From contig DWVB01000067.1 of NCBI GenBank assembly GCA_019120455.1, positions 1 to 53,067 of the forward strand: a stretch of 53,067 nt of DNA, written 5' to 3'. The stretch comes from Candidatus Avelusimicrobium excrementipullorum. GTDB taxonomy: Bacteria > Elusimicrobiota > Elusimicrobia > Elusimicrobiales > Elusimicrobiaceae. Below, in pieces: positions 42,701 through 49,768 of this stretch. Below the pieces are notes generated by a model. The model was not told the origin of the DNA. It ran no database searches and was given only the letters and a program-made list of their open reading frames with translations. The number at the start of each line of letters is the position of its first letter. Position 1 is the first letter of the stretch. The translations under genes and the position numbers were made by a program.

Positions 42701-43270
42701 TTAAAACCCGTCAAATAAAGAGGGCTGGACCGCTTTTTTATTTTTGGTCGGTTTGTTCTTTGCGGCCGCCGGCGCGGGCTCTCTTTTTACCGGTTCCACC
42801 GGCACGCCGTTGACGATATTGTCCGGCGTTTTGGGGGCGGGGTTTAAATTTTTTATCGGATTAAACCCCACGGACTGTCTTAAATCCATGGCCTTGTTGG
42901 CCAGCGCATCGGGCTCTTTGTTTAAATGGCGCAGTACATGGCGTATGGAAATGTGAAACGGCGCGGCCAGGGCGCGTATTTCAGCCATGCGCGCGGCCAA
43001 ATCCGGATGTTTGATTTTATATTCGCCCAAATATTGTTTGACCAAAAGCAGGGAATCCGAAATAATATCCAGTTCTTTGGCCCCCAGTTCCGCGGCCTTG
43101 ATTAAAGCCAGCTTTAAGGCGGTATATTCGGCCTGGTTATTGGTGCAGTGGGCGATAAAATGCCCTTCCTGCGCCAGGATTTTGCCGTTTGCGTCTTTGA
43201 TGACGTAAGCCGAAGCCCCCGGCCCGGGGTTGCCGCGGCTGCCGCCGTCTATATTAATGGTTACGCGCAT
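42701..43270 (-). CDS. rnhA: RNase HI-like ribonuclease with C-terminal tail
   Basis: 189 residues. The RNase H fold (1-128) has the acidic set: Asp8 in NIDGGSRGNPGPGA, Glu48 in NNQAEYTALKLAL, Asp71 in DIISDSLLLV and a late Asp in NKEPDALANKAM. It cuts RNA in RNA-DNA hybrids. A Pro/Lys/Ala-rich unstructured tail (about 130-182) ends in QPSLFDGF, which resembles the beta-clamp-binding pentapeptide QLSLF. TGC-TAAAAT lies exactly 6 bp before the ATG and there is no ribosome site. rnpB follows on the same strand. Confidence 0.9.
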   Translation of the reverse strand: MRVTINIDGGSRGNPGPGASAYVIKDANGKILAQEGHFIAHCTNNQAEYTALKLALIKAAELGAKELDIISDSLLLVKQYLGEYKIKHPDLAARMAEIRALAAPFHISIRHVLRHLNKEPDALANKAMDLRQSVGFNPIKNLNPAPKTPDNIVNGVPVEPVKREPAPAAAKNKPTKNKKAVQPSLFDGF

Positions 43271-43276
43271 ATATGT

Positions 43277-43285
43277 ATTTTAGCA
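43277..43285 (-). promoter_or_regulatory. extended -10 TGC-TAAAAT of rnhA, leaderless
   Basis: Minus-strand TGC-TAAAAT, then 6 bp, then ATG 43270. Confidence 0.6.
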
Positions 43286-43312
43286 AATACATCGGCCGGA
43301 TACGGTTTTACT

Positions 43313-43321
43313 TGCTATAAT
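43313..43321 (+). promoter_or_regulatory. extended -10 TGC-TATAAT of the DAACS gene
   Basis: TGC-TATAAT 28 bp before the GTG start at 43349, leader about 20 nt with GGAGG. Confidence 0.6.
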
Positions 43322-43348
43322 AAAACAAACTCGGTGCGGAGGTGCGTT

Positions 43349-44518
43349 GTGCTGAAAAAAATATTTGGCTGGGGCCTGCTGCCGTGGGTGGCGGCGGCTA
43401 TTATGGCGGGCATTGTGTGCGGTTTGTTTTTTCCGGACTGGCTGGTGCGGCTGTTTTTGACGTTTAACGGCTTGTTCGGGCAGTTTCTGGGTTTTATTGT
43501 GCCGCTGCTGATTTTGGGGCTGATTGCCCCAGGTATTGCCGAGCTGGGCAAAGACGCCGGCAAACTGCTGGTGTTTACGGTCATTTTGGCGTACGGCTTT
43601 ACGCTGTTTGCCGGGTTTTTCACCTATGGCGCAGCGGCTTTGACGTATCCGTGGGTGTTGGACGTGACGGCCTCGCTGGCTTCTTTTACGCAGGCGCCGG
43701 AACTGACGGCCTATTTTACCCTGCCCATCCCGCCGTTTATGGACGTTACGTCGGCCATTATTTTTGCCTTTGTGCTGGGCCTGGGCATGGCGTTTATAGA
43801 AGGGGATACCCTCAAAAAGGCCATGTATGATTTCCGCGCCATTATTTACAAGGTCATCTCTGCGGTAATTATCCCGCTGCTTCCGCTGTATATTTTCGGC
43901 ATTTTCTTAAATATGACCTCCGCCGGACAGGTGGCGGCGGTGCTGGCGGTGTTTGCCAAAATTATCATTCTGATTTTTATCATCACGCTGGTGGTATTGC
44001 TGATACAGTTCGGCATTGCGGGGGCGGTGTCCGGCCAAAACCCGCTGAAAATGCTGGGCACCATGCTGCCGGCGTATTTTACCGCGCTGGGCACTTCTTC
44101 CTCCGCTGCCACGATTCCCGTAACGTATAAACAGGTGCAGGCGTTGGGCGTGCGGGAAGATATAGCCGGTTTTACCGTGCCGCTGTGCGCCAATATTCAC
44201 ATGTCCGGCAGTACCATTAAAATTACGGCCTGCGCCATGGCCATTGTCCTGCTGACCGGCGGGGAACTGCATTTCTGGCAGTTTACGGGTTTTATCTGCA
44301 TGCTGGGCATTTCCATTATGGCCGGCCCAGGTGTGCCGGGCGGTGCGGTGATGGCTTCGCTGGGTGTACTGCAGAAAATGCTGGGCTTTAACGAAGAAAT
44401 GCTGGGGCTGATGATTGCGCTGTATATTGCCATGGACTCCTTCGGCACGGCCTGCAATGTAACCGGCGACGGCGCGGTGTCCGTGATTGTCAATAAGATA
44501 TATGACAAGACAAAATAG
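43349..44518 (+). CDS. dicarboxylate/amino acid:cation symporter (DAACS family)
   Basis: 389 residues from a GTG start with GGAGG 6 bp upstream. The glutamate-transporter fold is shown by the HP1 serine motif TSSSAATIPVT (about 250), PLCANIHMSGST in TM7 (about 278) where NMDGT is usual, the HP2 segment MAGPGVPGGAV (about 325) and the TM8 segment SFGTACNVTGDG (about 372). It imports an amino acid or C4-dicarboxylate with Na+ or H+. The NIHMSGS form marks a branch of uncharacterised bacterial members. Substrate cannot be read; glutamate would suit the nearby gdhA. Confidence 0.88.
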   Translation: MLKKIFGWGLLPWVAAAIMAGIVCGLFFPDWLVRLFLTFNGLFGQFLGFIVPLLILGLIAPGIAELGKDAGKLLVFTVILAYGFTLFAGFFTYGAAALTYPWVLDVTASLASFTQAPELTAYFTLPIPPFMDVTSAIIFAFVLGLGMAFIEGDTLKKAMYDFRAIIYKVISAVIIPLLPLYIFGIFLNMTSAGQVAAVLAVFAKIIILIFIITLVVLLIQFGIAGAVSGQNPLKMLGTMLPAYFTALGTSSSAATIPVTYKQVQALGVREDIAGFTVPLCANIHMSGSTIKITACAMAIVLLTGGELHFWQFTGFICMLGISIMAGPGVPGGAVMASLGVLQKMLGFNEEMLGLMIALYIAMDSFGTACNVTGDGAVSVIVNKIYDKTK

Positions 44519-44538
44519 TTTTTGTCTTTTAGGTGTTT

Positions 44539-44812
44539 AAAAATATCCGTTTCCGGGAAATGCCGTACAATATTCCGATATGGAAACGTCTATAAAAAAT
44601 CACTTTTGCGGCTGCGGCGTGTGTCGTTGTCGCCGATGATAGAAGTGCTAAAAAATATCCGTTTTCGGGAAATACTGTTTTGTATGTTTGAGCGAAGCGA
44701 GTTTACAAAACAGCCCGAAAACGGATATTTTTACTTCTTCAATCGGCTAGCCTTTTTGTTTACTTTTTCTGCAATGAGAAAAAGTAAACGGGGCCCAGGG
44801 GCAGAGCCCCTG
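44539..44812. repeat. cluster of inverted repeats, MITE-like
   Basis: The gap between the symporter and gdhA holds: (a) a partial copy of AAAAATATCCGTTTYCGGGAAAT at 44539-44561; (b) a full inverted repeat, with left arm 44650-44668 and right arm 44713-44731 (19 bp, perfect), plus inner arms CTGTTTTGTA and TACAAAACAG at about 44674-44683 and 44703-44712; (c) a perfect 13-bp stem, GTTTACTTTTTCT (44758-44770) with its complement at 44777-44789; (d) CAGGGGC-AGA-GCCCCTG at 44796-44812, touching the gdhA stop. No coding sequence is evident. Part (d) and (c) could end gdhA transcription; (a) and (b) look like a small mobile or regulatory repeat. Confidence 0.75.
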
Positions 44813-46162
44813 TTATACAAGCCCTTGGTCAATCATGGCATCGGCCACTTTGATAAATCCGGCAATGTTGGCCCCCGCCATATAATCTCCTTTCACGCCG
44901 TACTGCTCGGCCGCGGCCAGGCAGCTGTCGTGAATATTGTGCATAATGCGCTGCAGGTACTGGTCCACTTCCTCACGCGTCCAGTAAATGCGCATACTGT
45001 TTTGCGTCATTTCCAGGCCGGACACGGCCACGCCGCCGGCGTTGGAGGCCTTGCCCGGAGAGTACAAGATACCCGCCTTTTGGAATACGTCAATGGCGCC
45101 CGGGGTACAGGGCATGTTGGAGCCTTCCGTCAGGCAGATGCAGCCGTTTTTAACCAGCGTCTTGGCGTCCTCGGTATGCAGTTCGTTTTCGCAGGCGGTC
45201 GGACAGGCGATTTGGCATGGAATATCCCAGGTTTTTTGGCCTGGGCGGAACTGGGCGTGTTTGAATTTTTGGCCGTATTCTTTCAGGCTCCCGCGCCGTA
45301 CAAACACCAGGTCTTTGAGGAAGGCCAGTTTTTCTTCGTCCACGCCGTCTTTGTCATAAATGCTGCCGTCGTAGTCCATGAATCCGACTACCTTGGCCCC
45401 CAGCTGGGTCAGTTTTTCTATGGTATAAATGCCCACATTTCCCGTACCGGACACAATGGACGTTTTCCCTTTGATTTCATCTTTGCGCGTGGCCAGCATG
45501 TTTTGCGTAAAATATGCCACGCCGTAGCCCGTCGCCTCGGGGCGCAGCAGGCTGCCGCCCCAGTTGGGTTTTTTGCCGGTGAAGGCACCCGTAAAATCAT
45601 TGGTCAGCTTTTTATACTGGCCGAACATATAGCCTATTTCGCGCGCGCCGCAGCCCAAATCTCCGGCGGGAATATCGGTGTGATAGCCGATGTGATGGTA
45701 GAGCTCATTGATAAACGAGTGGCAGAAGCGCATGACTTCGTCGTCGCTTTTGCCGCGCGTGTCAAAGTCAGAGCCGCCTTTTCCGCCGCCCAGCGGCAGC
45801 GTGGTTAAAGAATTTTTGAAAGTTTGCTCAAAAGCCAGGAATTTCAGCGCGTCCTGGTTGACGGTTTCGTGAAATCGCATGCCGCCTTTGTAAGGCCCCA
45901 GCGCGCTGTTATACTGAATGCGGAAGCCGCGGTTGACGTGGATATTGCCTTTGTCGTCTTTCCAGGGAACGCGGAAAATAATCATGCGTTCCGGCTCCAA
46001 AATGCGGTCCAAAATGCTTTCTTTAATATATTTGGGATTTTGTTCCAGTACGGGGGCCAAACTGCCCACCACTTCATGTACGGCCTGTTGGAACACCTTT
46101 TGCGCGGGGTCGCGCTTGGCCAGACGGCCCAGAAAGTCTGCGGTATATTGTTTAATATCCAT
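44813..46162 (-). CDS. gdhA: NADP-type glutamate dehydrogenase
   Basis: 449 residues, the length of hexameric bacterial NADP(H) enzymes. Substrate and catalytic motifs: KGGMRFHETVNQD (about 92), PLGGGKGGSDFD (about 120), DIPAGDLGCGAREIGYMFGQ (about 163) and the Rossmann GTGNVGIYTIEKL (about 240). It links 2-oxoglutarate, ammonia and glutamate; in amino-acid fermenters it serves either assimilation or transamination-driven catabolism. Ribosome site AAGGAGA; promoter TGC-TATAAT. Confidence 0.97.
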   Translation of the reverse strand: MDIKQYTADFLGRLAKRDPAQKVFQQAVHEVVGSLAPVLEQNPKYIKESILDRILEPERMIIFRVPWKDDKGNIHVNRGFRIQYNSALGPYKGGMRFHETVNQDALKFLAFEQTFKNSLTTLPLGGGKGGSDFDTRGKSDDEVMRFCHSFINELYHHIGYHTDIPAGDLGCGAREIGYMFGQYKKLTNDFTGAFTGKKPNWGGSLLRPEATGYGVAYFTQNMLATRKDEIKGKTSIVSGTGNVGIYTIEKLTQLGAKVVGFMDYDGSIYDKDGVDEEKLAFLKDLVFVRRGSLKEYGQKFKHAQFRPGQKTWDIPCQIACPTACENELHTEDAKTLVKNGCICLTEGSNMPCTPGAIDVFQKAGILYSPGKASNAGGVAVSGLEMTQNSMRIYWTREEVDQYLQRIMHNIHDSCLAAAEQYGVKGDYMAGANIAGFIKVADAMIDQGLV

Positions 46163-46191
46163 AGAGTCTCCTTTAGGTACGGCCTACCACT

Positions 46192-46200
46192 ATTATAGCA
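46192..46200 (-). promoter_or_regulatory. extended -10 TGC-TATAAT of gdhA
   Basis: Minus-strand TGC-TATAAT about 30 bp before the ATG; TTGCTT lies 16 bp further upstream as a possible -35. Confidence 0.6.
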
Positions 46201-46268
46201 ACAAATCACGCGAAAGCAAGCCCCCTGTCTCCGACGGAAAATTATATTCCACAAAATGCCGTGAATAA

Positions 46269-46303
46269 TGTTATGATATAACTTAAATTTAGTTTAACTT
46301 AAT
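46269..46303 (+). promoter_or_regulatory. promoter and candidate operator of the DtxR-type gene
   Basis: TGT-TATGAT (46269-46277) is followed at once by two direct AACTTAA copies, starting at 46280 and 46296, around TTAAATTTAGTTTAA with inverted TTAAA/TTTAA arms. The position over the transcription start suits autorepression. Confidence 0.45.
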
Positions 46304-46315
46304 TCGGGGGCGTAT

Positions 46316-46732
46316 ATGGGCAAACATTTAAGCTCCAATATGGAAGATTACCTGGAAGCCATTTCCCTGGCCGCCAATGAGGACGGCCTGGCCCGCGTGA
46401 CCGACGTGCGGGATTTGCTGGGCGTCAAAACCCCCAGCGTAACGGGCGCACTGCGCGTGCTGGCGGAAGGGGGGTACCTGAAACATGAGCCTTACCGCGG
46501 GGTGACGCTGACGGCCAAAGGCCGCCGCGCCGCCGAAGACGTGCGCCGCCGCCACGGCATTTTGAGCAGTTTTCTTTCCGAGGTATTGGGGGTAAACGCC
46601 AAAACGGCCAATATAGACGCCTGCAAAATGGAGCACGTCATCAGCCGCGAAACGCTGGAAAAATTGCATGATTTTCTGCATAAATACACCGGCCGGCCGC
46701 GCCATCATACGCCGGATAAAAAAGGAAAATGA
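46316..46732 (+). CDS. DtxR/MntR-family metal-dependent regulator
   Basis: 138 residues. The N-terminal winged helix (MEDYLEAISLAANEDGLARVTDVRDLLGVKTPSVTGALRVLAEGGYLKHE pattern, about 8-60) and the dimerisation part with a metal-ligand-like FLSEVLGV and KMEHVISRETLEKLHDFL segment are those of MntR/DtxR proteins without the SH3 domain. It would repress metal uptake genes when Mn2+ or Fe2+ is abundant; no target transporter is adjacent. GGGGG 5 bp before the ATG. Divergent from gdhA. Confidence 0.88.
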   Translation: MGKHLSSNMEDYLEAISLAANEDGLARVTDVRDLLGVKTPSVTGALRVLAEGGYLKHEPYRGVTLTAKGRRAAEDVRRRHGILSSFLSEVLGVNAKTANIDACKMEHVISRETLEKLHDFLHKYTGRPRHHTPDKKGK

Positions 46733-46751
46733 ATTTTGTTATCAGACGGCT

Positions 46752-46776
46752 CCCCGCGCTTTGGCGCGGGGTTTTT
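46752..46776 (+). terminator. terminator after the DtxR-type gene
   Basis: CCCCGCGC / GCGCGGGG stem with a 4-nt loop, then five T. Confidence 0.85.
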
Positions 46777-46866
46777 GTTTGTAACATTTCCCTGCCGCAG
46801 GGGAGTGCCTGCATGCACAAGGGCGGCGCATAAAGCACCGTTTCAAACCTGCCGTATAATAAAACG

Positions 46867-46925
46867 GGGGCTCCCGCGTAGGAGCCCCTTGAGGTTACGA
46901 CTAATTACCCCGTGTTTGAGCGGGG
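46867..46925 (-). terminator. two stem-loops after the LexA-like gene
   Basis: CCCCG/CGGGG directly at the stop codon, and GGGGCTCC/GGAGCCCC (46867-46888) with a 6-nt loop followed on the minus strand by CGTTTT. The second is the likely terminator. The 90 bp further left hold no gene that I see. Confidence 0.6.
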
Positions 46926-47528
46926 CTAAAAATTGCGTTTGATAATGCTGCGCACGATGCCTTCCACATGGAAGCTGTGCGGGTCGGCCACGATGGGGGA
47001 ATATTTTTTGTTCTGCGATTCCAAAATCACGTTTTCCCCGTCGCGGCTGAACCGTTTGACCATCACTTCGCCTTTGTTGACGCAAACCACGATATCGCGG
47101 TTTTTGGGGGTATGGCTTTGCTCCACAATCAGCCAGTCGCGCGGGGCGATGATATTTTCCATGGAGTCGCCTTTTGCTTCCACCATGAAGCCTTTGCAGG
47201 CCGGAAAATAAATCATGCTCGGGTCCACCGGCACCACGCGCGTGGGTACCCCGCTGAGCAGCGTGCCTTCGGGGCCGCATTTGGCGCAGCCGTACATATT
47301 CAGGTACACCACATTGCGTTCGGGGTCTTTTAAAATAATATAGTCGCGCGGGTTTTCGGGGTTGCGTTTGAGGTAGCCTTTCTTCTCCAGCTGTTTAATG
47401 TGGTGGTGGGCCACGCTTTTGCCGCTGACGCCCAGGCGTGCGGCCAGTTCATCCAACGTCAGCGGGTCGGAAATATTGTTCTTCAGGATTTCCAGCAGTT
47501 CTTTTTGTTTGGGGTGCAGTTGTTTCAT
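46926..47528 (-). CDS. lexA: LexA-like S24 repressor
   Basis: 200 residues. The winged helix (8-60: LTLDELAARLGVSGKSVAHHHIKQLEKKGYL) is LexA-like. The C-terminal S24 domain has the nucleophile Ser in AKGDSMENIIAPRD (about 123) and the general base Lys in EVMVKRF (about 158). At the self-cleavage position, where LexA has Ala-Gly, the sequence is YGCAKCGPEGT (about 79-89): a Cys-Gly pair as in UmuD, with a second Cys three residues before. It probably controls a DNA-damage or stress regulon. Direct GTTCTATAA repeats lie just upstream. Confidence 0.82.
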   Translation of the reverse strand: MKQLHPKQKELLEILKNNISDPLTLDELAARLGVSGKSVAHHHIKQLEKKGYLKRNPENPRDYIILKDPERNVVYLNMYGCAKCGPEGTLLSGVPTRVVPVDPSMIYFPACKGFMVEAKGDSMENIIAPRDWLIVEQSHTPKNRDIVVCVNKGEVMVKRFSRDGENVILESQNKKYSPIVADPHSFHVEGIVRSIIKRNF

Positions 47529-47549
47529 ATTATTTACCCGTGTTTAAAA

Positions 47550-47570
47550 GTTCTATAATTCGTTCTATAA
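47550..47570. promoter_or_regulatory. direct repeat GTTCTATAA x2, candidate LexA-like operator
   Basis: Two identical 9-mers with a 12-bp period, 22-42 bp upstream of the lexA start; on the minus strand they read TTATAGAAC and overlap its likely -10 region. Confidence 0.45.
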
Positions 47571-47615
47571 ATTTTTAAGGCCTTTGTAAAGCCCTTCCAA
47601 GACCGTTTTAAAAGC

Positions 47616-47644
47616 TTGTGTAAATTTTATTTTTTTGATAGATT
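47616..47644 (+). promoter_or_regulatory. promoter of the second pilin-like gene, leaderless
   Basis: TTGTGT, 17-bp spacer, TAGATT preceded by TGA, then 6 bp and ATG 47651. Confidence 0.5.
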
Positions 47645-47650
47645 TAATAT

Positions 47651-48208
47651 ATGAATAAAATTTACCCGAACACCTGTTTATGCAGGACAACATATAGTCA
47701 GTGCTCCTTATCCGGTTTTACGCTGATAGAGTTGTTAGTGGTGGTTTTAATTATAGGTATTTTGTCTGCTATTGCTTTGCCGCAATATACCAAGGCGGTG
47801 GAACGCAGCCGCATAGCCGAGGCTCGGTTGATATTGGACAGTATGTACAAAGCTTACCGGCTGTGTGTCCTGGCAAACGGAGAAAATGCCGCCGAGTGTA
47901 AAGGAGAAAATGCAGACAGCAATTTGTTCGTCAATTCCGGTATTTCTCTTCCGGGAGCCGTGTTGTCCAGCGGCTGTTCCGGTAACGGCGTGTGCGTCAA
48001 AACAAAAGACTGGGAATACAGTACCAGCGGTTCTATGTTGTATGCCACCCGTCTGGAGGGAGGAAGCGCAGGCGATTCCCCGTATTGGCTGCAAACAAAT
48101 GGGAGCGATGCAAACAGGATCCTATATTGTATGGATAATCATCAGGCGTATGCCTGTTCTAAATTAGCCCCGTGTGTATCCAAAACGGAAGACGGCTGTC
48201 GTTTATAG
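47651..48208 (+). CDS. type IV pilin-like / pseudopilin protein
   Basis: 185 residues. A 22-residue leader ends in SG, followed by FTLIELLVVVLIIGILSAI, so prepilin peptidase would cut between Gly22 and Phe23. The leader is long and contains three Cys, unlike the eight-residue leader of the pilin at 7-540, yet the core helix is nearly identical. The globular domain has about eight Cys, including a C-terminal cluster, suggesting several disulfides. No assembly genes nearby. It is a second scattered pilin-like gene. Confidence 0.85.
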   Translation: MNKIYPNTCLCRTTYSQCSLSGFTLIELLVVVLIIGILSAIALPQYTKAVERSRIAEARLILDSMYKAYRLCVLANGENAAECKGENADSNLFVNSGISLPGAVLSSGCSGNGVCVKTKDWEYSTSGSMLYATRLEGGSAGDSPYWLQTNGSDANRILYCMDNHQAYACSKLAPCVSKTEDGCRL

Positions 48209-48217
48209 TTTGTAACA

Positions 48218-48243
48218 AACCCCGCCGGAAAGCGGGGTTTTTA
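48218..48243. terminator. bidirectional terminator
   Basis: AACCCCGC / GCGGGGTT stem between the pilin-like gene and convergent galT. Confidence 0.8.
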
Positions 48244-48246
48244 TAT

Positions 48247-49758
48247 TTACAGCCTTTTTAAAAACCGATCAAACGCTTTCCGTCCCTGCGGCGTGCGTTT
48301 ATATACGCCGGCGTATTCCAGCACTTTGGCAAAGACGGAGCCGACTTCTTTTTGCAAAATGCTTTTGGCGTTTTTGGCAGTAAACTTATATTTTGCCAGC
48401 AGTTCTTCCGCCCAGGCGGCGTGTTTGTTTAGGGCGGGGTCTTTTTGTATGGCTTTCAGGTCCCGCTGGATCAGCGGTTTTTCCAGCGCGGCCAGTTCCG
48501 CCGCCAGCCGCGCGGGCAGTACGGCCAGGCCCATGACTTCAATCAGCCCGATATTTTCCTTTTTGATATGATGCACTTCCGCATGCGGGTGGAAGATGCC
48601 CAGCGGGAATTGCTCCGTCGTGCGGTTGTTGCGCAGGACGAGGTCTATTTCAAAATTTTTCCCGCGCCGGCGCGCGATGGGCGTAATGGTATTGTGCGGG
48701 GTTTTGCCGCTGAAAGCCAGAATATCGGCCTGCGGGTCGCTGTAGGCGCGCCATTTTTTAAGGATATAGTCCGACGCTTCTGTTAACTCTTTTTTGCTTC
48801 CGTTTAAGCGGATCACGCTCATGGGCCAGCGTACCACGCCGGCTTTGACGCGGGGGAATTTTTTAAGCGTAAACCGCTTTTCCACGGGGGCTTTTTCCAT
48901 GGCAAAGGTGTACCGTCCGCCCTGGAAATGGTCGTGGGTTAAAATGGAGCCGCCCACAATGGGCAAGTCCGCATTGGAGCCGATGAAATAATGCGGCAAA
49001 AGTTCCACAAAACCCAAAAGACGCGCAAAACTTTTTTTGGTCAGTTTCATGGGCTCGTGCGCGCCGGAGAGGCAAATGCAGTGCTCGTTGTAATATACAT
49101 ACGGAGAGTATTGTAAATACCACGGTTTGCCGTCTCCCAGCAAATCCAGCGGGATCAGCCGCAGGTTTTGCCGCGCGGGGTGGGCCGCATGGCCGGCGTA
49201 GCCTTCGTTTTCTTTGCACAGTAGGCAGGCCGGATAGCCGGAGGTTTTCACCTGCAGTGCGGCGGCAATATCTTTGGGGTCCTTTTCGGGTTTGGACATG
49301 TTAATGGTAATGTCCAGCTCTCCGTAGGGCGTGGCGGCCTTCCAAACGCGGTTTTTGGCCACGCGGTCGGTGCGTATATAATTGAGCGCCCGGGCATCGC
49401 GGTAAAATTTATCCGTGGCGGCACGGGGACCGCGTGTTTTATAGAGAAGGGCAAACTCGCTGATGACTTCCGAAGGGCGCGCGGCAAACACATTCATCAG
49501 GCGCGTATCAAACAAATCCCGTTGGGTGACGGTGTCGGGGGATATCAGGCCGTGCGCGGCGGCCCAGTCGCACATGGGGGTTAAAATTTCCGCGGCGGTT
49601 TTGGGTGTTTTTACTTTGGCGGAGGAAGGTTTATAATCCGTCAGGCCCAGCACGGCCAGCAGTTCGTTGCGTGCCCAGATTTGGTCCTCTTTTTCTATCA
49701 GTTCATTTGCCAAAGCGTAGGCAACCAGTTGGTCAGTCAAGCGGTAAATGTCAGCCAT
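48247..49758 (-). CDS. galT: UDP-glucose-hexose-1-phosphate uridylyltransferase, type 2
   Basis: 503 residues, the length of class II GalT of Firmicutes rather than the 350-residue E. coli type. Motifs LTHDHFQGG (about 270), IFHPHAEVHHIKKENIGLIEVMGLAVLP (about 385-412) and YNEHCICLSGAHEPM (about 220) fit. It exchanges UMP between UDP-glucose and galactose-1-phosphate in the Leloir pathway. Last gene of galM-galK-galT, 10 bp after galK, with a GGAGG site. galE is not in the window. Confidence 0.93.
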   Translation of the reverse strand: MADIYRLTDQLVAYALANELIEKEDQIWARNELLAVLGLTDYKPSSAKVKTPKTAAEILTPMCDWAAAHGLISPDTVTQRDLFDTRLMNVFAARPSEVISEFALLYKTRGPRAATDKFYRDARALNYIRTDRVAKNRVWKAATPYGELDITINMSKPEKDPKDIAAALQVKTSGYPACLLCKENEGYAGHAAHPARQNLRLIPLDLLGDGKPWYLQYSPYVYYNEHCICLSGAHEPMKLTKKSFARLLGFVELLPHYFIGSNADLPIVGGSILTHDHFQGGRYTFAMEKAPVEKRFTLKKFPRVKAGVVRWPMSVIRLNGSKKELTEASDYILKKWRAYSDPQADILAFSGKTPHNTITPIARRRGKNFEIDLVLRNNRTTEQFPLGIFHPHAEVHHIKKENIGLIEVMGLAVLPARLAAELAALEKPLIQRDLKAIQKDPALNKHAAWAEELLAKYKFTAKNAKSILQKEVGSVFAKVLEYAGVYKRTPQGRKAFDRFLKRL

Positions 49759-49768
49759 AATTCCTCCG

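Noticed and set aside
46843-47280. 145-codon frame on the minus strand overlapping the LexA-like gene
   Set aside because: Other-frame shadow; the LexA-like frame has intact domain motifs.
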